Of a DNA stretch of 64,000 bases, positions 22,646 to 32,343 are shown piece by piece; within the stretch, counting starts at the first letter, position 1; every line of letters begins with the position of its first letter. The notes under the pieces are model-generated. The model was given only the letters and a program-made list of their open reading frames with translations. It ran no database searches and was not told where the DNA came from. Origin of the DNA: JAMHWF01 sp048500255 (lineage in GTDB: Bacteria; Pseudomonadota; Gammaproteobacteria; Burkholderiales; Burkholderiaceae_C); assembly GCA_048500255.1 (NCBI GenBank), contig JASNYH010000010.1, forward strand, positions 1 through 64,000, given 5' to 3'. A program made the translations under genes and the position numbers.

Positions 22646-23365
22646 ATGAAGGTCCTGCTGATCGACGACCATCCGCTGATCCTGGCTGCCCTGCAGACCG
22701 TGATCCAGGGTCTCGGCGACCGCGTCGTCGTGGCGGGCGCCGCCACGGCGCGCGCGGCGCGCCAGGCGCTCGCCGCCGACCCCGACTTCGATCTCGTGCT
22801 GCTCGACCTGCAGCTCGGCGACGCCGACGGCTTCGACCTGCTGCCCGAGCTGCGCGCCGACTATCCGGCGCTGCCCGTCGTCGTCGTGTCGGCATCGGAC
22901 CGCGCCAGCGACGTGATCCGCGCCATCGATCTCGGCGCGATGGGCTTCGTGCCCAAGCGCTCGAGCAACGAAACGCTGTGCGAGGCGCTGCGCCAGGTGA
23001 TGTCGGGCGGCATCTACGTGCCGCCGATGGCGCTCGGCGCGCAACCGGCGCCCGACGGCGCCGTGCGCGCCGGCGTCGGCGTCGCGCGCCACGCCGCGGC
23101 GGCGCCCTACCAGACCACGCCGGCGCTCGAGTCGCTGCGGCTGACGCCGCGCCAGACCGAGGTGCTCGCGCTGCTGCTGCAAGGCAAGCCCAACAAGCTG
23201 ATCGCTCGCGACCTGCGGCTGTCGGTCGAGACGGTCAAGGACCACGTGGCCGCCGTGCTGCGCGCGCTGGGCGTCGGCACGCGCACGCAGGCCGTGCTCG
23301 CTGTCAGCCAGATGACGCGCGAGCAGCAGGGCGAGCTCGCGGCGTGGCGCCGCGCGCGGCCGTGA
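22646..23365 (+). CDS. Two-component response regulator, LuxR/NarL type
   Basis: A 239-residue regulator: receiver domain MKVLLIDDHPLILAAL with phospho-acceptor Asp about 54 in LVLLDLQLGDADGF, a linker, then a LuxR-type HTH (LRLTPRQTEVLALLLQGKPN and VETVKDHVAAVLRALG) at about residues 175-225. The start has AAAGGG upstream. Its stop overlaps the start of the adjacent hybrid kinase (GTGA), so they form a cognate pair. Target genes are unknown. Confidence 0.93.
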   Translation: MKVLLIDDHPLILAALQTVIQGLGDRVVVAGAATARAARQALAADPDFDLVLLDLQLGDADGFDLLPELRADYPALPVVVVSASDRASDVIRAIDLGAMGFVPKRSSNETLCEALRQVMSGGIYVPPMALGAQPAPDGAVRAGVGVARHAAAAPYQTTPALESLRLTPRQTEVLALLLQGKPNKLIARDLRLSVETVKDHVAAVLRALGVGTRTQAVLAVSQMTREQQGELAAWRRARP

Positions 23366-25200
23366 TCGCGCTGCGCGTCCCGGCGGCGGGGGTGCCGGCC
23401 GCGGCCGGCACGGGCGGCGACGCGCTGCGCGACGATCTCACGGCCGACTACATCCGCACGCTGCACCTGCAGACGCCGATCGCCATCGCCGCCAGCGCGA
23501 CGGCGCTCGTCATCATCGCGTTGATGTTCGACGACGCCGTGCCGCCGCCCACGCTGTGGGGCTGGGCGCTCGTCGTCGCCGCGCTGATCGTGCTGCGCGG
23601 CGTGCTCTATGCGCGCTTTCCGCGCGGCGCCGACGTGCCGCTGGCGCGGCTCGTCGCCTGGCGGCGTCAGTGGAACGCCGTCGTGCTGCTGTCGGCCGCC
23701 GGCTGGAGCGCCGCGGTGTGGCTGTTCTACCGCCACGGCTCGCCGTTCCACGCCATCGGCCTGATCCTCATCGTCTACTGCTACATGCTCGGCGGCACGC
23801 AGCTGATGGCGACGCAGCCGCGCATCAACCTGGCGTTCCTCAGCCTGGGCATGCTGCCGATCGTCGTGCGCATCGCCGTCGACCGCAGCGATCCGTACCA
23901 CCTCGAGCTCGCCGGCATCATGCTGGCGCTGTTCGGCCTGACGCTGATGCTGGCCATCGTCTATCGGCAGGCGATCGAGTCGACGGTGCGCCTGAAGGTG
24001 CAGACCGAGCGGCTGGCCGCGCAGCTGCAGCGCGAGAAGGCCGACGCCGAGGCGGCGCGCCGCGCCGCCGAAGTCGCCAACCGTGCCAAGACGCAGTTCT
24101 TCGCCGCCGCCAGCCACGACCTGCGCCAGCCGCTGCACGCGCTCGGCCTGTTCGCCGAGGCGCTGCGACAGCGCAGCCACCGCGACGACGAGGCGGTGCA
24201 GCTCGTCGCCAGCATCAACCAGTCGGTCGACGCGCTCGAGGGCCTGTTCTCGGAGCTGCTCGACATCACGAAGATCGACTCCGGCGGCGTCGAGCCGCAG
24301 CCGGCGCACTTTCGTGTCGGCGAGCTGTTCCGGCGCCTCGCGCTGCACTTCGAGCCGACCGCGTTCGAGAAGGGGCTGGCGCTGCGCTTTCGCGGCGCGG
24401 CCCACCACGCGCACGCCGACCCGACGCTCGTCGACCGCATCCTGCGCAACCTGCTCGCCAACGCCATCCGCTACACCGCCGACGGCGGCGTGCTGGTGAG
24501 CTGCCGGCGGCGCGGCGAGCGGCTGCTGCTGCAGGTGTGGGACACGGGCGTCGGCATCGCCGCGCGCGACCAGGAGCGCATCTACGAAGAGTTCTACCAG
24601 GTGCCGAGCGACGCCGTGCTCGGCGCGCACCAGCGCAAGGGGCTGGGCCTCGGGCTGGCCATCGTCAAGCGGCTCGCCGGTTTGATCGGCGCGCCGCTCG
24701 CGCTGCGCTCGGTGCCCGGGCGCGGCAGCGTGTTCACGCTCGAGCTGCCGGTCGGCCGCGCGCCGCGCGCCGGGGCCGCACCGGCCGACGGGCGCGCGCT
24801 GCCCGGGCTGACGCTCGACGGCCGGCACATCGTCATCGTCGAGGACGAGCCCGCGGTGCGCAGCGGCCTCGAGGTGCTGCTGCGCAGCTGGGGCGCGCAG
24901 GTGACGGCGCACGACAGCGTCGGCGCCTGCGAGCGCGGCCTGCGCGATGCACCCCCCGGCGCGCCGCCGCCCGATCTCGTGATCGCCGACTACCGCCTCG
25001 GCGACGGCCGCACGGGGATCGACGCGATCGTCGCGCTGCGCGCGCGCTGGGGCGCGGCGCTTCCGGTGATCGTCGTCACCGGCAGCGCGATGACGGTGCA
25101 CGAGGACGACGCGCAGCGCCACGGCTTCCACCTGCTGGTCAAGCCGGTGGTACCCAACAAGCTGCGGGCGATGATCGCCTTCAAGCTCGCCGTGCGCTGA
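23362..25200 (+). CDS. Hybrid sensor histidine kinase / response regulator
   Basis: A 612-residue membrane kinase. Residues about 35-210 contain six or so hydrophobic segments forming an integral sensor. HisKA has the phospho-acceptor His about 251 in AAASHDLRQPLHALGLF. The ATPase domain has the N box LLANAIRYTAD, DTGVGIAARDQ and GLGLGLAIVKRLAG. A C-terminal receiver domain has Asp about 543 in LVIADYRLGDG and Lys in HLLVKPVVPNKL. The GTG start at 23362 was chosen because it overlaps the regulator stop; GTG at 23344 is an alternative. No periplasmic sensing domain is seen. Confidence 0.9.
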   Translation: MIALRVPAAGVPAAAGTGGDALRDDLTADYIRTLHLQTPIAIAASATALVIIALMFDDAVPPPTLWGWALVVAALIVLRGVLYARFPRGADVPLARLVAWRRQWNAVVLLSAAGWSAAVWLFYRHGSPFHAIGLILIVYCYMLGGTQLMATQPRINLAFLSLGMLPIVVRIAVDRSDPYHLELAGIMLALFGLTLMLAIVYRQAIESTVRLKVQTERLAAQLQREKADAEAARRAAEVANRAKTQFFAAASHDLRQPLHALGLFAEALRQRSHRDDEAVQLVASINQSVDALEGLFSELLDITKIDSGGVEPQPAHFRVGELFRRLALHFEPTAFEKGLALRFRGAAHHAHADPTLVDRILRNLLANAIRYTADGGVLVSCRRRGERLLLQVWDTGVGIAARDQERIYEEFYQVPSDAVLGAHQRKGLGLGLAIVKRLAGLIGAPLALRSVPGRGSVFTLELPVGRAPRAGAAPADGRALPGLTLDGRHIVIVEDEPAVRSGLEVLLRSWGAQVTAHDSVGACERGLRDAPPGAPPPDLVIADYRLGDGRTGIDAIVALRARWGAALPVIVVTGSAMTVHEDDAQRHGFHLLVKPVVPNKLRAMIAFKLAVR

Positions 25201-25251
25201 GCGCCGCGCTGCGACGACGAGTGGCCGTCGCTGCACGCGTCCACGGCTTTC

Positions 25252-26001
25252 TCACCCCTGCGGGCTCTCCGTCATCCGCTCGCAGTAGCCGCGCAGTTCG
25301 TCGGGCAGGGCCTCGGGGCACACGCCGCAGGCGCGGTTGCCCGGCACGGCGTAGTCGATGAACTTGGGATACGGCAGCTTCAGCTCGTCCATCAGGCGCA
25401 CGAAGTCGTCGACGCTGCGCTCGCCGCCGAGGCGCGGATTGCGCGCACGCTCCTGCGCGATCGTCGAGACGCGCCTGCCGTGGTAGTCGTGTGCCGGACA
25501 GACCAGCGTGTCGTCGGGCAGCGCGAACAGCCGCTCGCGCACGCTGCGGTAGAGCGCGCGCGCGTCGCCGTTCTGGAAGTCGGTGCGTCCGCAGCCGTCG
25601 ATCAGCAGCGCGTCGCCGGTGAACACGCGCTCGCCGCACACGTAGGCGTGATGGCCGTCGGTGTGGCCCGGAGTGTGCATCGGCCGCAGTTCGACGCTGC
25701 CCATCGCGAACGGCACGCCGTCCTCGAGCGGCGCGTCGACGCAGGGCAGGCGGTCGAACGCCGGCGCGGCGATGCGGCTGCCGCAGCGCTGCTTGAGGTG
25801 CAGCGCCCCGGTGATGTGGTCGGCGTGGAGGTGCGTGTCGACCGTCCACGCCAGGCTCAGCCCCAGCTCGGCGAGCGCCGCGAGGTCGCGCTCGATCGAG
25901 TTGACCACCGGGTCGATCAGCAGCGCCTGGCCCGTCGCCTCGCAGCCGATCAGGTAGGTGTAGGTCGACGACAGCGGCTCGAACAGTTGGCGAAACAGCA
26001 T
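25252..26001 (-). CDS. Persulfide dioxygenase, ETHE1-like
   Basis: A 249-residue metallo-beta-lactamase-fold enzyme of the ETHE1/Blh type. It oxidises glutathione persulfide to sulfite in the cytoplasm. Features: the typical start MLFRQLFEPLSSTYTYLIG, the iron-binding THLHADHITG, HTPGHTDGH, FTGDALLIDGCGRTDFQNGD and VCPAHDYHGR. ACGVCPEALPDELRGYC near the C-terminus is cysteine-rich. It fits with sulfide dehydrogenase and the TauE-type exporter in the same 12 kb. The upstream methyltransferase gene on the same strand is 11 bases away. Confidence 0.93.
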   Translation of the reverse strand: MLFRQLFEPLSSTYTYLIGCEATGQALLIDPVVNSIERDLAALAELGLSLAWTVDTHLHADHITGALHLKQRCGSRIAAPAFDRLPCVDAPLEDGVPFAMGSVELRPMHTPGHTDGHHAYVCGERVFTGDALLIDGCGRTDFQNGDARALYRSVRERLFALPDDTLVCPAHDYHGRRVSTIAQERARNPRLGGERSVDDFVRLMDELKLPYPKFIDYAVPGNRACGVCPEALPDELRGYCERMTESPQG

Positions 26002-26012
26002 CGGTCGCAGGC

Positions 26013-26597
26013 TCAGGCCGTCGCCGTCTTGTGCTTCTGGCGGATCGTCCACAGATAGACGGTCGACGAGCCGACGCGCTCCTCGCGCTCGGGCTCCCAC
26101 TCGCCCATGCCGAAGTCGTGCGACACGACGCGGCTGCCGACCTTGAGCTGGCGCCACAGCTGCGGGCGCAGCCGCATGTTCAGGTGCGGCAGCAGGTACA
26201 GCGTGACGACGCTGGCCGGCGACAGGTCCATCCTGAACAGATCGCCCTCGCGGAACTCGACGCGCGACTCGACGCCGGCGTACTTCGCGTTGGCGCGCGC
26301 CTCGGCGATGCGTTCGGGGTCGATGTCGACGCCGACGCCGCGCGCGCCGCGCTCCTTGGCGGCGGCGACGACGATGCGCCCGTCGCCGCAGCCGAGGTCG
26401 TAGAGCACGTCGTTGCGGCCCACCTTGGCCAGCTCGAGCATGCGCTGCACGGTGGCCGGCGGCGTCGGCACGTAGGGCACTTCGAGCGTCTTGACGGGCG
26501 AGCCGCCCTGCGCGCGCGCCGCCCACCACGGCAGCAGCAGCGTGGCGGCGACGGCGGTGCGGCGGTCGATCGTCGAACAACGGTCCTGATGCGTCAT
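26013..26597 (-). CDS. Class I SAM-dependent methyltransferase with an export signal
   Basis: A 194-residue protein with an N-terminal RR-containing signal-like segment (TIDRRTAVAATLLLPWWAARA), followed by a Rossmann methyltransferase: VLYDLGCGDGRIVVAAAKE (SAM loop), GVGVDIDPERIAEARANA, and VVTLYLLPHLNMRLRPQLW. The start overlaps the permease stop by 4 bases. SAM is not expected in the periplasm, so either the leader is a membrane anchor with a cytoplasmic domain or the protein has another role. Substrate unknown. Confidence 0.8.
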   Translation of the reverse strand: MTHQDRCSTIDRRTAVAATLLLPWWAARAQGGSPVKTLEVPYVPTPPATVQRMLELAKVGRNDVLYDLGCGDGRIVVAAAKERGARGVGVDIDPERIAEARANAKYAGVESRVEFREGDLFRMDLSPASVVTLYLLPHLNMRLRPQLWRQLKVGSRVVSHDFGMGEWEPEREERVGSSTVYLWTIRQKHKTATA

Positions 26598-28060
26598 GGC
26601 GCTCCCCTCGGCGAGTCGATGGCGGCGGATGGAGTCGATGGCACGGCGTGCAGTGCGGCCAGCAGCACGGCGCCGACGGCGAGCACGGCCACGCCGATCC
26701 ACGCCGCGTTGAAGCCGCCGAGCTGCTGGCTGTAGACGTACGACAGGCTCGACCACAGCATGCCGGCGCAGACGGCGCAGAACGCCAGCGGCAGCAGCGG
26801 ATACAGCGGCACGCGGAACGGCCGCTCCGCCTGCGGCTCGCGCGCGCGCAGCACGATGAGCGATGCGCCGGCGAGCAGGAAGAACAGCCAGAACACCGGC
26901 GCCGTGAACTCGACCATGGCCTTGAAGCCGCCGCCGGCCCAGGTGCCGATACCCACCAGCGCCAGCGACATCAGCCCCTGCAGCCAGACGCCGCGCGTCG
27001 GCGTGCCGCGCGCCTCGTCCCAGTGCGCCAGGCGCGCCAGCGCCGGCCAGTCGCAGCCGACCGCGAAGTTGGTGCGCGCGCCGACGATCATCGTGGCATT
27101 GATCGACGTGAGCGACGCCACGGCGACGAGGGCCGCGATCGCCGTCGCGCCGGCCGGGCCGAAGGCGTTCTGCAGCAGGTCGGCGGCGACGGCGTCGGAC
27201 TGCGCCATGCCGTCCAGGCCCAGCCCCTGCCAGTAGGCCCACACGACGACGAGGTACAGCGCCGTGATGGCCGCGATCGACAGCAACAGCGCGCGCAGCA
27301 TGTTGCGGCGCGATTCCTTCAGCTCGGCGCTGATGTAGGCCGCCTCGTTCCAGCCGCCGTAGGTCAGCAGCACGAACACCATCGCCATGCCGAGCGCGCC
27401 GAGCGCCGGGCGCGCCGGCGCGACGCCCGACTCGACCGCTTCGCGCGTCACGTCGTCGCCGCCGCCGGCGAGCAGCCACAGGCCGGCGACGACGATCGCC
27501 AGCAGCCCGCCGACCTCGAGCGCCGTCAGCCAGCCCTGCGTCGCCGCGCCGGCGCGGATGCCGCGCAGGTTGACCGCCGTCAGCACGACGACGGCCGCCC
27601 CCGCATAGAGCGACGGCCCCCAGGGCCCGAGCGGCAGCACCTGCTGCAGGTAGTCGCCGAACACGAAGGCCAGCAGCGCGATCGAGCCCGCCGTGATGAC
27701 GGAAAAGCGCGCCCAGGCATAGAGGAACGACACGCTGCGCCCGTAGGCGCGGTGCAGGAAGTGGTAGTCGCCGCCGGCGTTCGGATAGGCCGTCGCCAGT
27801 TCGGCGTAGCACAGCGCGCCGGCCAGCGAGACCAGCCCTCCGGCCAGCCACAGCACGAACATCCACGGCGCGCTGCCGGCCATGCCGGCGACCAGCGACG
27901 GCGCCTTGAAGATGCCGGCGCCGATGACGACGCCGACGATGATCGCGACGGCGTGGCGCAGGTCGAGGACGGCGCGCGGCGCGCCGTGCGCGGCGGCGCC
28001 GCGACCGGCTGCGCCTGCGGCGGCGGGCGGGGCAGCGGCGTGGTCGGCACTCGGCGGCAT
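26594..28060 (-). CDS. APC superfamily amino-acid permease
   Basis: A 488-residue membrane transporter with about 12 hydrophobic segments. The first helix carries VAIIVGVVIGAGIFKAPS, the characteristic GxGIF motif of APC transporters, and the third carries ELATAYPNAGGDYHFL. The start was placed at ATG 28060 because GGAG lies about 9 bases upstream; ATG at 28105 and TTG at 28117 extend the unstructured N-terminus. The protein likely imports or exchanges amino acids; the substrate cannot be read. It is translationally coupled to the methyltransferase downstream. Confidence 0.88.
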   Translation of the reverse strand: MPPSADHAAAPPAAAGAAGRGAAAHGAPRAVLDLRHAVAIIVGVVIGAGIFKAPSLVAGMAGSAPWMFVLWLAGGLVSLAGALCYAELATAYPNAGGDYHFLHRAYGRSVSFLYAWARFSVITAGSIALLAFVFGDYLQQVLPLGPWGPSLYAGAAVVVLTAVNLRGIRAGAATQGWLTALEVGGLLAIVVAGLWLLAGGGDDVTREAVESGVAPARPALGALGMAMVFVLLTYGGWNEAAYISAELKESRRNMLRALLLSIAAITALYLVVVWAYWQGLGLDGMAQSDAVAADLLQNAFGPAGATAIAALVAVASLTSINATMIVGARTNFAVGCDWPALARLAHWDEARGTPTRGVWLQGLMSLALVGIGTWAGGGFKAMVEFTAPVFWLFFLLAGASLIVLRAREPQAERPFRVPLYPLLPLAFCAVCAGMLWSSLSYVYSQQLGGFNAAWIGVAVLAVGAVLLAALHAVPSTPSAAIDSPRGAP

Positions 28061-28203
28061 GGCGGCAGGCTCCGGTTCAGGGCGCGTGATCGTCGCGCGC
28101 TGCATGTTCCTTGGCAAGGACCCCCGCAGGGAGCACCCGGCGTGCCCGGGGCGAAGCGCGCAACCTGCCGAGAGGCCGCGTCGCGATCCACTAGGATCGC
28201 CGG

Positions 28204-29676
28204 ATGAACCGGATCGCCACGGCCCTGGGCGACGCGACCCCGACGGCGTCGCCGGCGCGGCCGCAGGACCTGCCCGCCGTCGACCGCCTGCTGCGCCGCC
28301 CCGCCGTCGCCGCGCTCGTCGCCGAGCACGGCCACACGCTCGTCGCGCGCGAGGCGAGGGCCTTGCTCGACGCGCTGCGCGCCCGCGCGGTGGCCGGCGC
28401 GCTCGCCGCGCGCGAGGTCGCGCCCGACGCGCTCGACGCCGCGCTCGCCGCGCGCGTCGACGCGCGCCTCGCGCCGACCATGCGCGCCGTGATCAACTGC
28501 ACCGGCACCGTGCTGCACACCAACCTCGGCCGCGCACTGCTCGCGGAAGGCGCGCTCGCCCACCTGCTGGCGACGATGGCCGGGCCGAACAACCTCGAGT
28601 ACGACCTCGCGTCGGGCGGCCGCGGCGACCGCGACAGCCTGGTCGAGGAGCTGCTGTGCACGATCACGGGCGCCGAGGCGGCGACGGTGGTCAACAACAA
28701 CGCCGCCGCCGTGCTGCTGACGATCGCCGCGCTGGCTCGGGGCAAGGAGGTGATCGTCTCGCGCGGCGAGCTGGTCGAGATCGGCGGCGCGTTCCGCATG
28801 CCCGACGTGATGGCGTCGGCCGGTGCCACGCTGGTCGAGGTCGGCACGACGAACCGCACGCACCCGCACGACTACGAGCGCGCGATCGGCGAGCGCACCG
28901 CGCTCGTGATGAAGGTGCACACCAGCAACTACGAGGTGCAGGGCTTCACGTCGGCGGTCGACGAGGCCATGCTCGCCGGCATCGCGCACGCGCGCGGGCT
29001 GCCGCTGGCCAGCGACCTGGGCAGCGGCTCGCTCGTCGACCTCGCCGCGCACGGCCTGCCGCACGAGCCGATGCCGCAGCAGATGCTCGGCGCCGGCTGC
29101 GACGTCGTCACGTTCAGCGGCGACAAGCTGCTCGGCGGGCCGCAGGCCGGGCTGATCGTCGGCCGGCGCGACGTCGTCGAGCGCATCCGCAAGTTCCCGA
29201 TGAAGCGCGCGCTGCGCATGAGCAAGCTGCCGCTGGCCGCGCTCGAGGCGACGCTGCGCCTGTACCTGCGCCCCGAGCGTCTGGCGCGCGACCTGCCGAC
29301 GCTGCGCCTGCTGACGCGCCCGCTCGCCGAGATCCGGGCGCTGGCCGAGGCGTTGCGCCCGCAAGTGGCGGCTGCCGTCGCGCCGCGCTACGAAGTCGAC
29401 GTGGCGGCGATGCAAGGCCAGATCGGCTCGGGCTCGCTGCCCGTCGAGCGGCTGCCGTCGGCCGGGCTGGCGATCGTGCCGGCCGGCGCGGGCGGCAAGA
29501 AGAAGGGCAGCGGCCGCGCGCTCGACGAACTGGCGGCCGCGTTGCGCGCGCTGCCGCGGCCCGTGATCGGCCGCATCGCCGACGAGCGGCTGCTGCTCGA
29601 CCTGCGCTGCGTCGAAGACGCCGACGCGGTGTGCTTCGCAGCGCAGCTGCCGGCGTTGCAGGAGGCACTGCGGTGA
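28204..29676 (+). CDS. selA: L-seryl-tRNA(Sec) selenium transferase
   Basis: A 490-residue PLP enzyme that converts seryl-tRNA(Sec) to selenocysteyl-tRNA(Sec) using selenophosphate. Motifs: PAVDRLLRRPAVAALVAEHG at the N-terminus, INCTGTVLHTNLGRA, NNLEYDLASGGRGDRD and the PLP lysine in TFSGDKLLGGPQAG (about residue 307). The cognate tRNA-Sec gene starts 45 bases downstream. selB and selD are not in the window. Its presence implies at least one selenoprotein in the genome, commonly formate dehydrogenase, which is not in the window. Confidence 0.96.
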   Translation: MNRIATALGDATPTASPARPQDLPAVDRLLRRPAVAALVAEHGHTLVAREARALLDALRARAVAGALAAREVAPDALDAALAARVDARLAPTMRAVINCTGTVLHTNLGRALLAEGALAHLLATMAGPNNLEYDLASGGRGDRDSLVEELLCTITGAEAATVVNNNAAAVLLTIAALARGKEVIVSRGELVEIGGAFRMPDVMASAGATLVEVGTTNRTHPHDYERAIGERTALVMKVHTSNYEVQGFTSAVDEAMLAGIAHARGLPLASDLGSGSLVDLAAHGLPHEPMPQQMLGAGCDVVTFSGDKLLGGPQAGLIVGRRDVVERIRKFPMKRALRMSKLPLAALEATLRLYLRPERLARDLPTLRLLTRPLAEIRALAEALRPQVAAAVAPRYEVDVAAMQGQIGSGSLPVERLPSAGLAIVPAGAGGKKKGSGRALDELAAALRALPRPVIGRIADERLLLDLRCVEDADAVCFAAQLPALQEALR

Positions 29677-29721
29677 CGGTCGGCGATGGCCGCGGCGCGC
29701 GCCGCTGCTCGAAGCAACAGC

Positions 29722-29817
29722 GGAGGGGAAACGATCCTGGTGGATCGGCCGGGCTTCAAACCCGGTGGGTGGCGCCACGCGCCGCCGGGCGGGTTCGACT
29801 CCCGTTCCCCTCCGCCA
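29722..29817 (+). tRNA. selC: tRNA-Sec (anticodon TCA)
   Basis: Reads as a selenocysteine tRNA of 96 bases including encoded CCA. The 8-bp acceptor stem is GGAGGGGA with TCCCCTCC, followed by G-CCA. The 6-bp D stem CGATCC/GGATCG has a 4-base loop, a hallmark of this tRNA. The anticodon stem is CCGGG/CCCGG with loop CTTCAAA, giving anticodon TCA at 29756-29758. A long variable arm and the TTCGACT T-loop follow. It sits directly after selA. Confidence 0.97.
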
Positions 29818-29835
29818 CGGCGTTGCTCGCAGACC

Positions 29836-30296
29836 TCAGCGTCCGCACTCCAGCTCGTCGCGGTGGCCGAAGCCGAGCGAGTTGTCGATCAGGTAGAGCC
29901 GCTCGGGCCTGAAGCGGTACCAGTGCACCTGGTTCAGTGCCTCGGCGATCGCCGCCGGCGCGCCGCCGAGGCGGGCGACGAACGGGAACTTCGCCGCATA
30001 GACGGCCTTGGCGTGCGCGCGCTCGTCGCCGTCGAGTGCGGCGACGCGGCCCTCGGCCTGGATGCCGACGATGTGCGGCCAGTCGTCGTAGTCGCGCTGG
30101 ATCGTCGCCGCGGCGCGCGGCTCGCGCTGGAGCGTGCGCGCGTGGCGGCTGCCGGGCTTGGAGAGCACGTAGAGGTCGAGCCCCTCGTGCGCATAGAACA
30201 GCGCCGCTGCCCACGGCGACTCGCCGTCGTGCGTCGCCAGCGTCAGCACGTGGTGCTCGCGCAGCACTCGCTGCACCCGTTCATGCAGCGACGCAG

Positions 30297-30300
<4 letters not shown>
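29836..30300 (-). CDS. Pyridoxamine 5'-phosphate oxidase-like flavin-binding protein (YhbP-like)
   Basis: A 154-residue split-barrel protein of the PNPOx-like superfamily: VLREHHVLTLATHDGESPWA, LYVLSKPGSRHARTLQREPR and VHWYRFRPERLYLIDNSLGF resemble the YhbP branch. The family binds FMN or F420-type cofactors and sometimes heme; the activity here is unknown. The ATG overlaps the stop of the sigma-54 regulator gene by 4 bases, so the two are coupled. That links this small flavoprotein to the phenol locus, perhaps by chance. Confidence 0.8.
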
Positions 30301-32015
<1,715 letters not shown>

Positions 32016-32075
32016 CCGGCGGTCTCCTTCGCAACGGATCGAGCTTCTTTGTAGGGCCGCGAGGCCGATCGTGGA

Positions 32076-32091
32076 CTTGAGACACGTCAAG
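32076..32091. promoter_or_regulatory. Inverted repeat, possible second activator site
   Basis: CTTGA (32076-32080), 6-base spacer, TCAAG (32087-32091). It shares the TTGA...TCAA ends of XylR/DmpR upstream activating sequences but with a shorter spacer. It lies 64 bases before the better site at 32140. Confidence 0.35.
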
Positions 32092-32139
32092 GACGCAGCG
32101 ATCCGCACCCCCGGGAATACGCGCATGGCGGCGCGGCGA

Positions 32140-32155
32140 TTGATCAATTGCTGCG
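32140..32155. promoter_or_regulatory. XylR/DmpR-type upstream activating sequence
   Basis: TTGATCAATTGCTGCG. The first 11 bases match the TTGATCAATTGATCAA consensus as I recall it for XylR and DmpR binding sites. It lies about 136 bases upstream of the -24 element, the usual distance for enhancer binding with DNA looping. Together with the regulator and promoter it forms a complete circuit for ppsA transcription. The remaining bases of this 328-base intergenic stretch hold nothing else I can name. Confidence 0.7.
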
Positions 32156-32275
32156 TGCAGGGGGCGGCGGAGGCGCCGTTTTCACCAAATGAGCAAGTGC
32201 CGATTCGGCGGCATCGAGGCCGGCATCGCCCGACGTCGATGCGCTCCCTCTGGCGCCGCAGTTTCGGGACCGGCC

Positions 32276-32291
32276 TGGCACGGAGTCTGCA
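32276..32291 (+). promoter_or_regulatory. Sigma-54 (-24/-12) promoter of ppsABC-ppc operon
   Basis: TGGCACGGAGTCTGCA: the invariant GG at -24 and GC at -12 are separated by exactly 10 bases, and TGGCAC is a perfect -24 box. The expected transcript start is near 32302, about 42 bases before the ppsA ATG. It faces the divergent sigma-54 activator gene. Confidence 0.82.
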
Positions 32292-32343
32292 AACGAACGG
32301 GCCACGCGCTCTCAGAGGCGCGACGACCACCAGGAGACAAACG

